This document shows, piece by piece, positions 44,579 through 53,700 of a stretch of DNA of 64,000 bases. The position numbers and the translations under genes are program-made. How positions within the stretch are numbered: the stretch's first letter is position 1; each line of letters opens with the position of its first letter. Under the pieces are notes generated by a model. That model did not search any database. It was not told where the DNA came from and was given only the letters and a program-made list of their open reading frames with translations. This stretch comes from JAGNHN01 sp964590645 (GTDB taxonomy: Bacteria > Bacteroidota > Bacteroidia > Bacteroidales > JAGNHN01): the NCBI GenBank assembly GCA_964590645.1, contig CAZPYJ010000005.1, positions 1 to 64,000 on the forward strand, written 5' to 3'.

Positions 44579-46642
44579 TTATCTTACCCCTGCCCCCGCT
44601 TGCATCTTTTCGGCGGGTTGAATGAAGACCAGCTTTCCCCGGGCATCTTCTGCCATCAGGATCATCCCTTGCGATTCAATACCTTTGATCTTCCGGGCTT
44701 CCAGATTTACCAGAATGCATACCTGTTGGCCGGGGAGCGTATCCGGATCAAAAAACTCCGCAATACCCGACACCACGGTTCGCTGATCCAGGCCTGTATC
44801 AATACGCAGTTTGAGTAACTTCTTGGTTTTGGGCACTTTCTCTGCCGCCAGAATGATTCCGGTACGGATATCCATCTTCATAAAATCCTCATAAGAAACC
44901 GCTGCTTTGGATTCCTCCAAAATCGGGGCTTCTTCCGCCTGATTGGCCTCCCGGGTGGCTTTCAGTTTCTGCACCTGCGCCTCAATCACCCTATCCTCTA
45001 TCTTCTCAAAAAGCAATTCCGCCGGTTTCAATTCCCGTCCTTCCTCCAGCAAATCGGTTCGACCGCCTGAAGCCCAGTCGAGCAGAGAAAGCCCCAGCAT
45101 CGCCCTGATCTTCTCCATCGAAAATGGAAGGAAGGGCGCACCCAGCTGCGAAAGATTAGCACAAATCTGCAGGCTGATATTCAGAATGGTCTTTACCCGA
45201 TCGGGTTCCGTTTTGATTCTTTTCCAGGGCTCGCTATCCGTAAGGTATTTGTTTCCCAGGCGGGCCAGGTTCATCAATTCCGACAAAGCTTCGCGGAAAC
45301 GATAGGCTTCAAGGCTGCGGGCAATCCTATCCGGAAAAGCGGGCAGCGCATTCAGCACCGCCTCATCTTCAGGGGTTTGTATCGCCAGGGAAGGTACCTT
45401 GCCGTCAAAGTATTTATGCGTCAGCACCAGGGTTCGGTTCACGAAATTCCCCAGAACGGCCAGCAGTTCATTGTTGTTCCTCGCCTGAAAATCCTTCCAG
45501 GTAAAATCATTGTCTTTGGTTTCCGGAGCATTGGCTGTCAGCACATAGCGCAACACATCCTGCTTGCCGGCAAAATCGTCGAGGTATTCGTGCAACCAGA
45601 CCGCCCAGTTTTTGCTGGTGGAGATCTTATCCCCCTCCAGATTCAGGAATTCATTGGCGGGCACATTGACCGGAAGGATGTAGCTTCCTTCGGCTTTGAG
45701 CATAGCAGGGAAGATAATGCAGTGAAAAACAATGTTGTCCTTTCCGATAAAATGCACCAGCTTGCTTCCTTCGTCCTTCCACCAAACCTGCCAGTCTTTC
45801 CTTTGTTCCTCAGCCCATTCCCTTGCAGCAGAGATGTATCCGATCGGGGCATCAAACCATACATACAGCACTTTCCCATCCGTCCCTTCTACAGGCACTT
45901 TCACACCCCAATCCAGGTCGCGCGTAACGGCACGGGGCTGCAAACCGTGGTCGAGCCAGGACTTGCATTGGCCGTAAACATTCGATTTCCAATCATCTTT
46001 GTGCTTTTCCAATATCCACTCCCTGAGCCAGCCTTCGGATTGGTCGAGGGGCAAATACCAGTGCAGGGTTTCTTTCAGGATGGGTTTTGCTCCGCTGAGG
46101 GCAGAGCGGGGATGGATCAGATCGGTAGCATTGAGGGAGGTTCCGCAGGATTCACATTGGTCGCCATAAGCCTTCTCATAGTCACAATGCGGACAGGTGC
46201 CGGTGATGTAGCGGTCGGCCAGAAACTGACCAGCTTCCTCATCATAATAGTTTTCAGTATGCTTCTCCAGAAATGCTCCTTCCTCATACAATTTTCGAAA
46301 GAAGTCCGATGCAGTCTGATGGTGTATGGGAGCGGAAGTACGTGAGTAAACGTCGAAACTGATGCCAAAACGGGCAAAGGAATCTTTGATGAGGGAGTGG
46401 TATTGATCCACGACTTCCTGAGGGCTTTTACCTTCTTTTTTCGCCTTGATCGTGATGGGTACGCCGTGCTCATCGGAACCGCCAATAAAGAGCACTTCAC
46501 GTCCCTGCTGACGCTGATACCGGGCGTAGATATCGGCGGGTACATAAACCCCGGCCAGGTGCCCGATGTGCACCGGCCCGTTGGCATAGGGTAGGGCAGA
46601 GGTGATGGTATAGCGTTGGAAACTGTCCTTTTCTGTTTTCAT
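44579..46642 (-). CDS. metG: Methionyl-tRNA synthetase
   Basis: The 687-residue class I synthetase has the HIGH motif at H25-H28 (NGPVHIGHLAG), a knuckle with four cysteines (CPHCDYEKAYGDQCESCG), a KMSKS-loop variant KISTS (GDKISTSKNWAVWLHEY) and a C-terminal tRNA-binding (EMAP-like) domain (YEDFMKMDIRTGIILAAEKVP). The KISTS form is usual in this subfamily. ATG 46642 is chosen because a promoter (-33 TTG at 46706-46708, -7 TATCTTTG at 46679-46686) covers the further-upstream in-frame start. Divergent from the LD-carboxypeptidase gene. Confidence 0.97.
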   Translation of the reverse strand: MKTEKDSFQRYTITSALPYANGPVHIGHLAGVYVPADIYARYQRQQGREVLFIGGSDEHGVPITIKAKKEGKSPQEVVDQYHSLIKDSFARFGISFDVYSRTSAPIHHQTASDFFRKLYEEGAFLEKHTENYYDEEAGQFLADRYITGTCPHCDYEKAYGDQCESCGTSLNATDLIHPRSALSGAKPILKETLHWYLPLDQSEGWLREWILEKHKDDWKSNVYGQCKSWLDHGLQPRAVTRDLDWGVKVPVEGTDGKVLYVWFDAPIGYISAAREWAEEQRKDWQVWWKDEGSKLVHFIGKDNIVFHCIIFPAMLKAEGSYILPVNVPANEFLNLEGDKISTSKNWAVWLHEYLDDFAGKQDVLRYVLTANAPETKDNDFTWKDFQARNNNELLAVLGNFVNRTLVLTHKYFDGKVPSLAIQTPEDEAVLNALPAFPDRIARSLEAYRFREALSELMNLARLGNKYLTDSEPWKRIKTEPDRVKTILNISLQICANLSQLGAPFLPFSMEKIRAMLGLSLLDWASGGRTDLLEEGRELKPAELLFEKIEDRVIEAQVQKLKATREANQAEEAPILEESKAAVSYEDFMKMDIRTGIILAAEKVPKTKKLLKLRIDTGLDQRTVVSGIAEFFDPDTLPGQQVCILVNLEARKIKGIESQGMILMAEDARGKLVFIQPAEKMQAGAGVR

Positions 46643-46678
46643 TTTCTCCGTTTTGAAGGGCAAAAACGTATATTTCGG

Positions 46679-46708
46679 CAAAGATAGGGATAATCCCTTC
46701 TGCGCCAA
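46679..46708 (-). promoter_or_regulatory. Promoter of metG
   Basis: On the minus strand TTG (46708-46706), 19 bp and TATCTTTG (46686-46679) fit the Bacteroidota -33/-7 pattern. The leader before the ATG is about 30 nt. Confidence 0.6.
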
Positions 46709-46752
46709 GGGGGCTTATTCGGCAGAATAGACAGAATATCAACGTATTATAT

Positions 46753-47655
46753 ATGATACAGCCAAAGTTTCTTCAGGCAGGAGACAGCATCGGAATCTTT
46801 GCTCCGGCCAGGAAGATCAGTGATTCCGAAGTTCTTCCTGCAATAAAAATCATAGAAAAAGCCGGTTTCAGGGTGAAACTGGCACCCGGACTGTTTGCTG
46901 CCGACCGGCAGTTTGCCGGTGATGATGCCAGCCGGGCTTCCGACCTTCAGTCCCTCATTAATGATCCCGATATAAGGGCAATTCTTTGTGCACGAGGAGG
47001 GTACGGCACCGTACGCATCCTCGCTCACATAGATTGGAACAGGCTGATAGCAGATCCCAAATGGATAATCGGGTATTCCGATGTGACCGTATTGCACTCA
47101 CATATTCAGCGGCACCTGAAAATGCAGACAATCCACGGGCCTATGCCGGTCAACTTCACAGAAGAAGGGAATGAATTGGCATTGCAGTCGCTGTGGGATC
47201 TGCTATCCGGAAAGATGCAGCAATATCGCTTTCCACACCATCCCCTTAACCGGACCGGCGATGCTGAAGGCCTGCTCTGCGGAGGGAATCTCTCGGTGCT
47301 GTGCAGCCTGCTGGGCAGTCCCTCCGATTTGGAGGTGAATGGCAAGATCCTGTTTCTGGAAGATTTGGATGAGTATCTCTACCACATTGACAGGATGATG
47401 ATGAACCTGAAAAGAAATGGCTGGTTTGAGCGTATTTCAGGACTCCTGGTGGGTGGTTTGACGGATATGAATGACAATGCCATTCCTTTCGGCCGCAATG
47501 CGGAAGAGATTATTCGGGAAGCAGTGGATGCTTATGCCTTTCCCGTGGCTTTCGGATTTCCGGCCGGACACCTGCCGGATAACCGGGCGATGCGGATGGG
47601 AGGAGAATTAAAAATGAAGGTATGCAGTGCTGAAGGAGAAACCATCGTGTACTAA
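46753..47655 (+). CDS. LD-carboxypeptidase (peptidase family S66)
   Basis: The 300-residue cytoplasmic serine peptidase removes the terminal D-Ala from murein tetrapeptides during wall recycling. S109 in IIGYSDVTVL is the nucleophile. The partner Glu lies in LFLEDLDEYLYHIDRMM and the His in FGFPAGHLPDN. The GDSIGIFAPA start is typical of the family. Full length. It is followed 48 nt later by the YraN-family gene on the same strand. Confidence 0.94.
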   Translation: MIQPKFLQAGDSIGIFAPARKISDSEVLPAIKIIEKAGFRVKLAPGLFAADRQFAGDDASRASDLQSLINDPDIRAILCARGGYGTVRILAHIDWNRLIADPKWIIGYSDVTVLHSHIQRHLKMQTIHGPMPVNFTEEGNELALQSLWDLLSGKMQQYRFPHHPLNRTGDAEGLLCGGNLSVLCSLLGSPSDLEVNGKILFLEDLDEYLYHIDRMMMNLKRNGWFERISGLLVGGLTDMNDNAIPFGRNAEEIIREAVDAYAFPVAFGFPAGHLPDNRAMRMGGELKMKVCSAEGETIVY

Positions 47656-47703
47656 GGGAAGGTCCCTCAGGTATTCCTTTCTCTTCAGGATATAAATTAG
47701 AAA

Positions 47704-48078
47704 ATGGGGACGATGAACCATATAGATCTGGGGACAATGGGAGAGAAGATGGCGGAGACCCATCTGAAAGCACAGGGATTTCGTATTCGCGACCGCAACT
47801 GGCGTTTCGGTAAGGATGAAATAGATATTGTAGCGGAAAAGGGGAATGCGGTAGTCTTTGTGGAGGTGAAAACGCGGAAGACGGGCAGCCTGATGTCGCC
47901 AGTTTCAGCCGTAAACAGGGCCAAGCGGGCATTTATGATCCGGGCAGCCAATATCTATATGCAGCGTTACGACCTGGATCTCAATGCCCGTTTTGATATT
48001 ATCTCCATTGAAACGGACGGAAACGAGAGCCAACTGGAGCATATTGAGGATGCTTTTTATCCCACCCTGAGGCTTTGA
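47704..48078 (+). CDS. YraN/UPF0102 family protein, endonuclease-like
   Basis: The 124-residue protein has the family core LGTMGEKMAETHLKAQGFRIRDRNWR, KDEIDIVAEKGNAVVFVEVKTRKTG and a C-terminal DIISIE. EIDIV and VFVEVKTR form the D-ExK pattern of the restriction-endonuclease-like fold. Its cellular role is unsettled. Starts at 47704 or at the in-frame ATG 47713. Converges with the thioredoxin-domain gene. Confidence 0.93.
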   Translation: MGTMNHIDLGTMGEKMAETHLKAQGFRIRDRNWRFGKDEIDIVAEKGNAVVFVEVKTRKTGSLMSPVSAVNRAKRAFMIRAANIYMQRYDLDLNARFDIISIETDGNESQLEHIEDAFYPTLRL

Positions 48079-48095
48079 GGTTTAAATATCAAGCA

Positions 48096-50144
48096 TCACC
48101 CCAGGTCTGCCTTGCGCTCCGGATGCTGAGCTGCTCTATTGCGGATCTCCCGGATATCAGGTGAACTGCTGATAGGCGCCAGGCATTCACCCTGGGTGCA
48201 GATAAAGGTGAGGGTTTGCTCCTTATTAAAGCGCTGCTGCATATGAGGCAGTCGCGATTCACCCTGGTTGGATGCGATCAGCAGGAAAGGATCGAAAGAC
48301 CGGCGCAAACCGCTGGCCAGAGAGGCTGCCTCCGGTCCGCAAACAAAGGCTGTTAACAAAGGGGCATTCCAGGCAGCCAGCACCGAGGCCCAGGCCAGAT
48401 GGGCAGAAGGGTACTTCTCTATCATTGGCCCCATTTTTTGCAAGGCCTTTTCTGCATAGCGTATAAGCGTATCATTCTCTGTCAGCCGGCCGATTCTCAG
48501 CAGATTACCGATCATCACCGCATTGGAGGATGGAATCACATTGTCCATCGTTTCCATCTTCCTGGCCACCAGTTTGGGATCGTCCCTGCGGCTGAACCAG
48601 AACAGGGCAGTCTCCTTATCATAAAAGAGCGTCAGCGCTTTTTCCGTGAGATTTCCCGCTTTCAGCAGCCAGTGCTCTTCTCCGCTACCCTGATGCAGGC
48701 TGATCAGGGCTTCAATAACCAAAGCGTAATCTTCCAGGTAGCCCGGGATATAGGCCTTACCCCCTTTCCAGGTGTGGAACAAGCCTCCCTCTCCATCCTC
48801 AAAACATTCCAGCAGTTCTTCCATCCCCTGCCGGGCTTTGGCCATCAAATCATCCCGCTCAAAGGCACGGGCCGCATCGGTATATGCCTTTATGGTCATT
48901 GCATTCCAGGAGCATAACACCTTGTCATCTTCCAGGGGCCTGAGCCTTTTCTGCCGGGCATCGGCCAGCTTCTGAAGAGAAGCCCGGATACGCTTCTCCA
49001 CGCCAGCATCCTCCGAAAGCTTTGCCTGAACCTCAGGTCGGATGCGAAGCACATTCTTTCCCCCTTCCCATAAAGAATAATCGTCGATCCCGAAATAATC
49101 ACGGAAAAGCGGGTAATCCTCTCCCAGCAGTGCCTGCAATTCGTCGGATGACCAGACATAGTATCGGCCTTCTTCTCCTTCGCTATCCGCATCCAGGGCG
49201 CAGGAGAACAAGCCGTTTTCCTGCTGCAGTTCTGTTTCCAGAAAACGGATACTCTCCAGGGCAATCTCACGAAATCGCAATTCTCCGAAAAAATGGCTGG
49301 CCCTTGCATAGACAGAAATAAGCTGGGCATTGTCGTACAACATCTTCTCAAAATGAGGGATATGCCATTCTTCATCCACGCTGTAGCGCGAAAATCCCCC
49401 TCCGACCTGATCATAAATACCTCCCTTGGCCATCGCGTGAAGGCTGAGGCGCAAATGATCCTTTGCCCCCTTGTCGTCGGTCAAAAAGGCATAATCCAGC
49501 AGGAAGGACAATCCGGACGGCAAGGGAAACTTGGGGGCGCCCCGGTCGCCGCCGTAGCGCACATCGAAAGTAGTGGCGTGCTTTTGGAATATCGTTTGGA
49601 GCTGTGCGGCCTTCAATGCTTCTTCCTCTTCCTTTATCCTGAAAAGATGCGGGTTTCGGATACCCTGTGTAATTTCTTCGGCCTGGGCGCTGACCCTTTC
49701 AAAATCCTGGTGGTAGAGCTGCCGGATCTGCCCCAGCAGGCTTCGCCACTGATCGGGACGGAAATAGGTTCCCCCATAGAAGGGGCGGCCGTCGGGCAGG
49801 GCGAAGACATTGAGCGGCCAGCCCCCTTGTCCGTGGACCATCTGCACAGCTTCCATATAAAGGTGATCCACATCAGGGTGCTCTTCGCGGTCCACCTTAA
49901 TACAAATAAAGTTTTCATTCATCAGGGCGGCAATGCCTTCGTCTTCAAAAGATTCCCTTTCCATCACGTGGCACCAGTGACAGGCTGCATATCCAATGCT
50001 GATCAGCAGGGGTTTGTTTTCCGCCACGGCGCGCTGCAATGCCTTTTCACCCCAGGGATTCCATTCCACTGGATTATACTGGTGTTGAAGCAGATAAGGG
50101 CTGTTTGAGCCGGCAAGGGCATTGGGTTTTCGGTGCGCATCCAT
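48096..50144 (-). CDS. Thioredoxin-domain protein, YyaL/SSP411 family
   Basis: The 682-residue protein has an N-terminal DUF255 thioredoxin-like domain (about 5-165) with CHWCHVME as the CxxC site. An alpha/alpha-toroid domain follows (about 190-600; GGIYDQVGGGFSRYSVDEEWHIPHFEKMLYDNAQLI). The function of the family is not settled. No signal peptide is seen, so it is probably cytoplasmic. Full length and apparently a single-gene unit. Confidence 0.93.
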   Translation of the reverse strand: MDAHRKPNALAGSNSPYLLQHQYNPVEWNPWGEKALQRAVAENKPLLISIGYAACHWCHVMERESFEDEGIAALMNENFICIKVDREEHPDVDHLYMEAVQMVHGQGGWPLNVFALPDGRPFYGGTYFRPDQWRSLLGQIRQLYHQDFERVSAQAEEITQGIRNPHLFRIKEEEEALKAAQLQTIFQKHATTFDVRYGGDRGAPKFPLPSGLSFLLDYAFLTDDKGAKDHLRLSLHAMAKGGIYDQVGGGFSRYSVDEEWHIPHFEKMLYDNAQLISVYARASHFFGELRFREIALESIRFLETELQQENGLFSCALDADSEGEEGRYYVWSSDELQALLGEDYPLFRDYFGIDDYSLWEGGKNVLRIRPEVQAKLSEDAGVEKRIRASLQKLADARQKRLRPLEDDKVLCSWNAMTIKAYTDAARAFERDDLMAKARQGMEELLECFEDGEGGLFHTWKGGKAYIPGYLEDYALVIEALISLHQGSGEEHWLLKAGNLTEKALTLFYDKETALFWFSRRDDPKLVARKMETMDNVIPSSNAVMIGNLLRIGRLTENDTLIRYAEKALQKMGPMIEKYPSAHLAWASVLAAWNAPLLTAFVCGPEAASLASGLRRSFDPFLLIASNQGESRLPHMQQRFNKEQTLTFICTQGECLAPISSSPDIREIRNRAAQHPERKADLG

Positions 50145-50239
50145 ACAAAAGCTTTTACCTTGATTAACAGTATCCGCCGAAGGCTGTTCAGTATGTTTAG
50201 AAAGTCGTGCCCCGGCAGCAGGGATGCTTTTCTAATCTT

Positions 50240-50247
50240 TACCTTTG
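50240..50247 (+). promoter_or_regulatory. -7 element of the AlbA_2 gene
   Basis: TACCTTTG fits TAnnTTTG and lies 16 bp before ATG 50264. It excludes the upstream in-frame start at 50207. Confidence 0.5.
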
Positions 50248-50263
50248 TCACAATCACCAGGGG

Positions 50264-50929
50264 ATGAGCAAACATATTCATAATCTTATCGGCCAGGGCG
50301 AACACCAGCAATTGGATTTCAAATTCGAGATTTCTGATTCACGGAAAATTGCCCGGACTTTATCTGCCTTCAGCAATACCGATGGCGGCACCTTACTCAT
50401 CGGGGTGAAAGACAATGGGGTGATTGCGGGGGTGCGTTCTGATGAAGAGTTTTATATGGTGGAGGCGGCGGCATCGATGTATTGCCGTCCCAGTGTGGAG
50501 TTTGAGACCAAGGAGTGGGAGATCCAGGGGAAAACCTTGCTGGAGGTCATCATTCCCCGCCGGGGTGACGGGCCCTTTTATGCAATGGATGAGGAGGGTC
50601 AATGGAAGGCCTATATTCGTGTGAAAGACCAGAACCTGCTGGCAAATGCAGTATTGCTCAAGGTTTGGCGCCGAAAACAGAAAGCACGGGGCTCCTTTAT
50701 GGCCTACACCGAGACCGAGTCTTTTCTGCTGGCATACCTGGAAAAGCATCCGCAGATCACCATCAACCGCTTTCGCCGTGAGGCACAGATTCCAAAGCAC
50801 ATTGCGGAGAAGGTTTTGGTAAACCTGATTTCAATGGGGATACTCAATATTGAAATCACGGAAAAGGGTGCTTTTTATGCTTTGAAAGAAGGCTATGATC
50901 GTGATTCGGGAAGAAATGCGGGGGGGTAA
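50264..50929 (+). CDS. AlbA_2-domain protein (putative DNA-binding / ATP-binding)
   Basis: The 221-residue protein starts with an AlbA_2 (divergent AAA_4) domain: GEHQQLDFKFEISDSRKIARTLSAFSNTDGGTLLIGVKDNGVIAGV, with the NTDGG signature. The second half (from about 145) has a winged-helix look (FLLAYLEKHPQITINRFRREAQIPKHIAEKVLVNLISMGIL). It may be a transcription regulator; no target is visible. Encoded at the edge of the AT-richer rhs island. Confidence 0.82.
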   Translation: MSKHIHNLIGQGEHQQLDFKFEISDSRKIARTLSAFSNTDGGTLLIGVKDNGVIAGVRSDEEFYMVEAAASMYCRPSVEFETKEWEIQGKTLLEVIIPRRGDGPFYAMDEEGQWKAYIRVKDQNLLANAVLLKVWRRKQKARGSFMAYTETESFLLAYLEKHPQITINRFRREAQIPKHIAEKVLVNLISMGILNIEITEKGAFYALKEGYDRDSGRNAGG

Positions 50930-51056
50930 AGTAGTTTGAGTGTAAAGGAAGAGTGTGTTAAGGAAGCTTAGCTTCTGTTGGGTTTCCGCAGGCATAGCCA
51001 CGGACAACAGATTCACACTTTTACTGTATGCTGTTGCTCTTGCATAAAACACATAA

Positions 51057-51227
51057 GCCTACGGACAGCTGGGAGAGTCAGAGCAGGAAAATTTCCTCAA
51101 AGATCCCGAGATGCTAAAACGTCTCAATGATATACAACAAATGAAACCCGAGGAGAAAGGCCACTTGCTGTTTACCCTGGATGCCCTGATCCAGAAAATC
51201 AAACTCAAGAACATAGCCGCGCTCTAA
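51057..51227 (+). pseudogene. C-terminal remnant of an XRE-like regulator
   Basis: An open piece of 56 codons, starting after a stop at 51054, ends in MLKRLNDIQQMKPEEKGHLL, FTLDALIQKIKLKNIAAL and TAA. This resembles the tail of Bacteroidota XRE-type helix-turn-helix regulators. The DNA-binding half is missing and no start codon or RBS precedes the homologous part except an internal ATG at 51111. It is probably a fragment left by rearrangement. Confidence 0.5.
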
Positions 51228-51234
51228 TGCAAAA

Positions 51235-51255
51235 CGCCCGGTCATTTGCCGGGCG
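51235..51255. terminator. Hairpin after the regulator remnant
   Basis: CGCCCGG and CCGGGCG form a 7-bp stem with a 7-nt loop, right after the remnant stop codon. There is no strong T tract, so termination is plausible but not certain. It can serve either strand. Confidence 0.5.
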
Positions 51256-51313
51256 CTATGCTCTTCTATGTCTCGACTTCTCTATATATCCCGCAGACGC
51301 GCGCGAGTTGGCC

Positions 51314-52084
51314 TTAAAGACTATCACGCATAATCTCGAAATATAATGGAGAGCCCAAACCTAAGAATATTCTTGAGTTTGGATCATAAGCAGTAAGATT
51401 AATCATATAATCTCCATACCCTGAGGGCACAATAACAAAACTAATGGCTTTGTCTGGATCAACAAAAGTATCGAAAACAGACTCCTCCTGACTAAGATTG
51501 TACACCATTAACCTCAATGAATCATATTGCTTCTCAGGAATCTTGAAGTATTTAACATTGAAATTGATTGTATCTCCAAGCTTTGCATTGACCTCTGATG
51601 GTGAATACCATACACGCTGATAACTATGGGTCATAACTCCTGTCAGACTATCAAACTTCATCATACCCAAGAGGGTGTCACTATTGAAATACTTGACGGT
51701 TTTTTTGCTGCCATTTTCATAGAACCAGACAGATTCTCCATTCAACTGACCTTGTGAAAAGAGGTGCTTGGATTCAAATGAGCCATTTTGATAAAACCAT
51801 TCTGTTAAGCCTTCTAGAGCCCCATTACTGTATCTTTCAATGACTTTAATATCTCCATTCTCATAGAAGTGATAACAATCGCCATTTAATTGACCTTCAG
51901 AATATCGCAATTTCTTAAGGATAGCTCCTTCAGGTGAAAAATACGTAAGCTCTCCGTCAATTTTGCCTTCCTTTAAAGTGTATTCAAGCTTGACACTACC
52001 ATCTTCATAGTATTCTATCTCAGTTTGTTTGCAGGATATGCAAATCAAAAGAATAGGAAAAAGGATTATGAGTATTTTAATCAT
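51314..52084 (-). CDS. MORN/YwqK-like repeat lipoprotein, possible Rhs immunity protein
   Basis: The 256-residue protein has a lipoprotein signal (LLICISCKQ, Cys near residue 18). About six MORN/YwqK repeats follow (YYEDGSVKLEYTLKEGKIDGELTYF and similar, about 25-150). A distinct C-terminal part of about 100 residues (DTINFNVKYFKI...YFEIMRDSL) looks beta-rich. The ATG overlaps the stop of the rhs gene by 8 nt, so the two are translationally coupled. An immunity or antitoxin role is inferred from that position and from the YwqK family name; it is not shown by the sequence. Confidence 0.75.
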   Translation of the reverse strand: MIKILIILFPILLICISCKQTEIEYYEDGSVKLEYTLKEGKIDGELTYFSPEGAILKKLRYSEGQLNGDCYHFYENGDIKVIERYSNGALEGLTEWFYQNGSFESKHLFSQGQLNGESVWFYENGSKKTVKYFNSDTLLGMMKFDSLTGVMTHSYQRVWYSPSEVNAKLGDTINFNVKYFKIPEKQYDSLRLMVYNLSQEESVFDTFVDPDKAISFVIVPSGYGDYMINLTAYDPNSRIFLGLGSPLYFEIMRDSL

Positions 52085-53429
52085 ATTTCAATGAATCCAT
52101 AGTTTCTCTACTAACCGGGTTATCGCTCGTGCCTCTACCTCGTAGTACCTCCCTATTGTGTTCATTTTCCTTTATAAATGGGTTGCAATTGCGTACATTC
52201 TTTGTTTCTGGACTTGAGTAATAGTAGACATCCATTTGTTTAGAGTCAGCCTGATCCTTAATTCTCTCGGTTGACGGATTTAGTTCATCACCTAATTTAT
52301 TCAGCCCTTCATAAGCTTTCTGGACATTATTAATATCCTTGGCTGCATTGATAATTTCTTCGCCAAGATTGCCGGCCCCTTTCGATGGATTTTTTGCCCC
52401 ACCGGAAATGCCGAGTGTTTGCAATAACAGGTCTATCTTCTCACTCACGACATCCGAAAAAGTTTTGCGTGTTTCCTGCTCACCTCCTGCCCCGGATCTT
52501 GTGAACCAATTTATTCCACCCCAATTCTTAGACCGATGAACTTTAGATCCAACCTTAGTAGCATAATCAACTGGAGTCCCATTATTATCCTTAATTTGGA
52601 TATTGTATGCCCAATCATTGCCAATTTTATAAAGCTTCGAACCACCATCACGGGCTTGTCTCCACTTAGCACCAAGCCAAGTATACCTCCCGTCCGGGTC
52701 AACAAACATAACAGGATTATTAAGGGTATAGTTATACGGCGAATGGCTAGGATACTTATCACTCAACGGATCCACATCTCGGCTGCGCTCGATGTAAACG
52801 CTAAGCCAGATAGAGATATTCGGATCATAGTACCTTGCCCCGAAGTAGGAATAACCGGTTTCATCGTCTAGTTCTTTGCCGGAGAATTTGTAAGGCGTAT
52901 TCCAGGAATCCCTTTCTTCTATGAATAACTCACCGAAGGGGAGGTACTCAAGGTGTTGGGTGGGCTGGCCGGTGGCATCGGAGATGAAGCTGCTTGAGCC
53001 TAAATGATCGTTGTGGTACCAGTATAAAGCAGGTTCGCCCTCAGCCTCCAGCCAGGGCCAATCTATGCTGTATGAATACTCACCGCCGAGGCCGAAACAC
53101 TCAAAGTGGTCCTCAAGCTGCGTCTCAATCTGTATTGCCTTTTCATTCATATCAATGGTTCCAGGCTCATTGAACAAAGGAATCAAAGCTGCTTCCTGAT
53201 CAAAGTAATCACCAGTACGACTCATTACACGTTGGCTTTCCACAAAATAATGCTTTGTGTATCCCTGGCTACCAAAGCTCAGTAATGGACTCGGATAATA
53301 GGTGTGGTCATTCATCAAGGCATAATCAATAACTGTTTGCTGGTTAATTTGTACCTGACTGATGTCGCCCGTGAATTTCATTGCCCGCTCGCCTGATGCG
53401 TCGTAAATATAAAATAAATTTTGTCGCAT
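52077..53429 (-). CDS. Rhs core fragment with a polymorphic C-terminal tip
   Basis: The 450-residue sequence begins with the end of an Rhs repeat region (YIYDASGERAMKF) and contains the core LGSSSFISDATGQPTQHLEYLPFGELFIEERDSWNTPYKFSGKELDDETGYSYFGARYYDPNISIW in overlapping pieces, then NPVMFVDPDGR. After that conserved boundary comes a unique tip of about 200 residues whose family I do not recognise. A whole Rhs protein has 1000 or more residues, so the 5' part is missing; the frame runs open to 53531 (GTG) but has no upstream Rhs region. At 52774-52795 a 22-nt palindromic element inserts residues YIERSRDV within WLSVDPLSD. The region is AT-richer than its flanks. Confidence 0.8.
   Translation of the reverse strand: MRQNLFYIYDASGERAMKFTGDISQVQINQQTVIDYALMNDHTYYPSPLLSFGSQGYTKHYFVESQRVMSRTGDYFDQEAALIPLFNEPGTIDMNEKAIQIETQLEDHFECFGLGGEYSYSIDWPWLEAEGEPALYWYHNDHLGSSSFISDATGQPTQHLEYLPFGELFIEERDSWNTPYKFSGKELDDETGYSYFGARYYDPNISIWLSVYIERSRDVDPLSDKYPSHSPYNYTLNNPVMFVDPDGRYTWLGAKWRQARDGGSKLYKIGNDWAYNIQIKDNNGTPVDYATKVGSKVHRSKNWGGINWFTRSGAGGEQETRKTFSDVVSEKIDLLLQTLGISGGAKNPSKGAGNLGEEIINAAKDINNVQKAYEGLNKLGDELNPSTERIKDQADSKQMDVYYYSSPETKNVRNCNPFIKENEHNREVLRGRGTSDNPVSRETMDSLKYD
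52774..52795. repeat. Palindromic element inserted in frame inside rhs
   Basis: ACATC and GATGT are exact complementary arms around TCGGCTGCGCTC, the reverse complement of the core seen at 16885-16896. Relative to the conserved WLSVDPLSD of Rhs cores, the insertion adds 24 nt and keeps the frame (adding YIERSRDV). Confidence 0.75.
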
Positions 53430-53573
53430 TACTTTGGCGAAAAGCAATAGTCGTCTGAAGATGACCCTTTTATTCGCCGTAGCTCTGGTGAAGGCGGACT
53501 TGTTCGCACGCGTCAGAAAATTCACCTTCACTATGGCTATGGCAAATACGGTAAGATGCGCGCGAGCGGGGAC

Positions 53574-53653
53574 AGAAGATCAGAAGGTCAGAAGATCAGC
53601 AGGTCAGAAGATCAGCAGGACAGCAGGTCAGATGATCAGCAGATCAGCAGATC
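53574..53653. repeat. Octamer array, ten units of AGMAGRTC
   Basis: Ten gap-free octamers (AGAAGATC, AGCAGGTC, AGCAGATC and single variants) fill 80 bp. They are the reverse complement of the family at 7588-7755. The array lies downstream of the HlyD-type gene and upstream of the truncated rhs. Confidence 0.93.
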
Positions 53654-53665
53654 AGAACACCCAAA

Positions 53666-53689
53666 GGTCAACCTTATTGAAGCATTGAC
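53666..53689 (-). repeat. Dispersed 24-nt unit downstream of the HlyD-type gene
   Basis: On the minus strand it reads GTCAATGCTTCAATAAGG..., matching 22 of 24 bases of the unit at 16838-16861. Other copies are at 17123-17146 and, in minus sense, 808-829. Confidence 0.85.
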
Positions 53690-53700
53690 AATCAGCCTGC

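Noticed and set aside
51057..51075. 15-nt match between 51058-51072 and the left-end hairpin repeat (GCTACGGACAGCTGG-like)
   Set aside because: Too short and isolated to call a repeat copy; could be chance.
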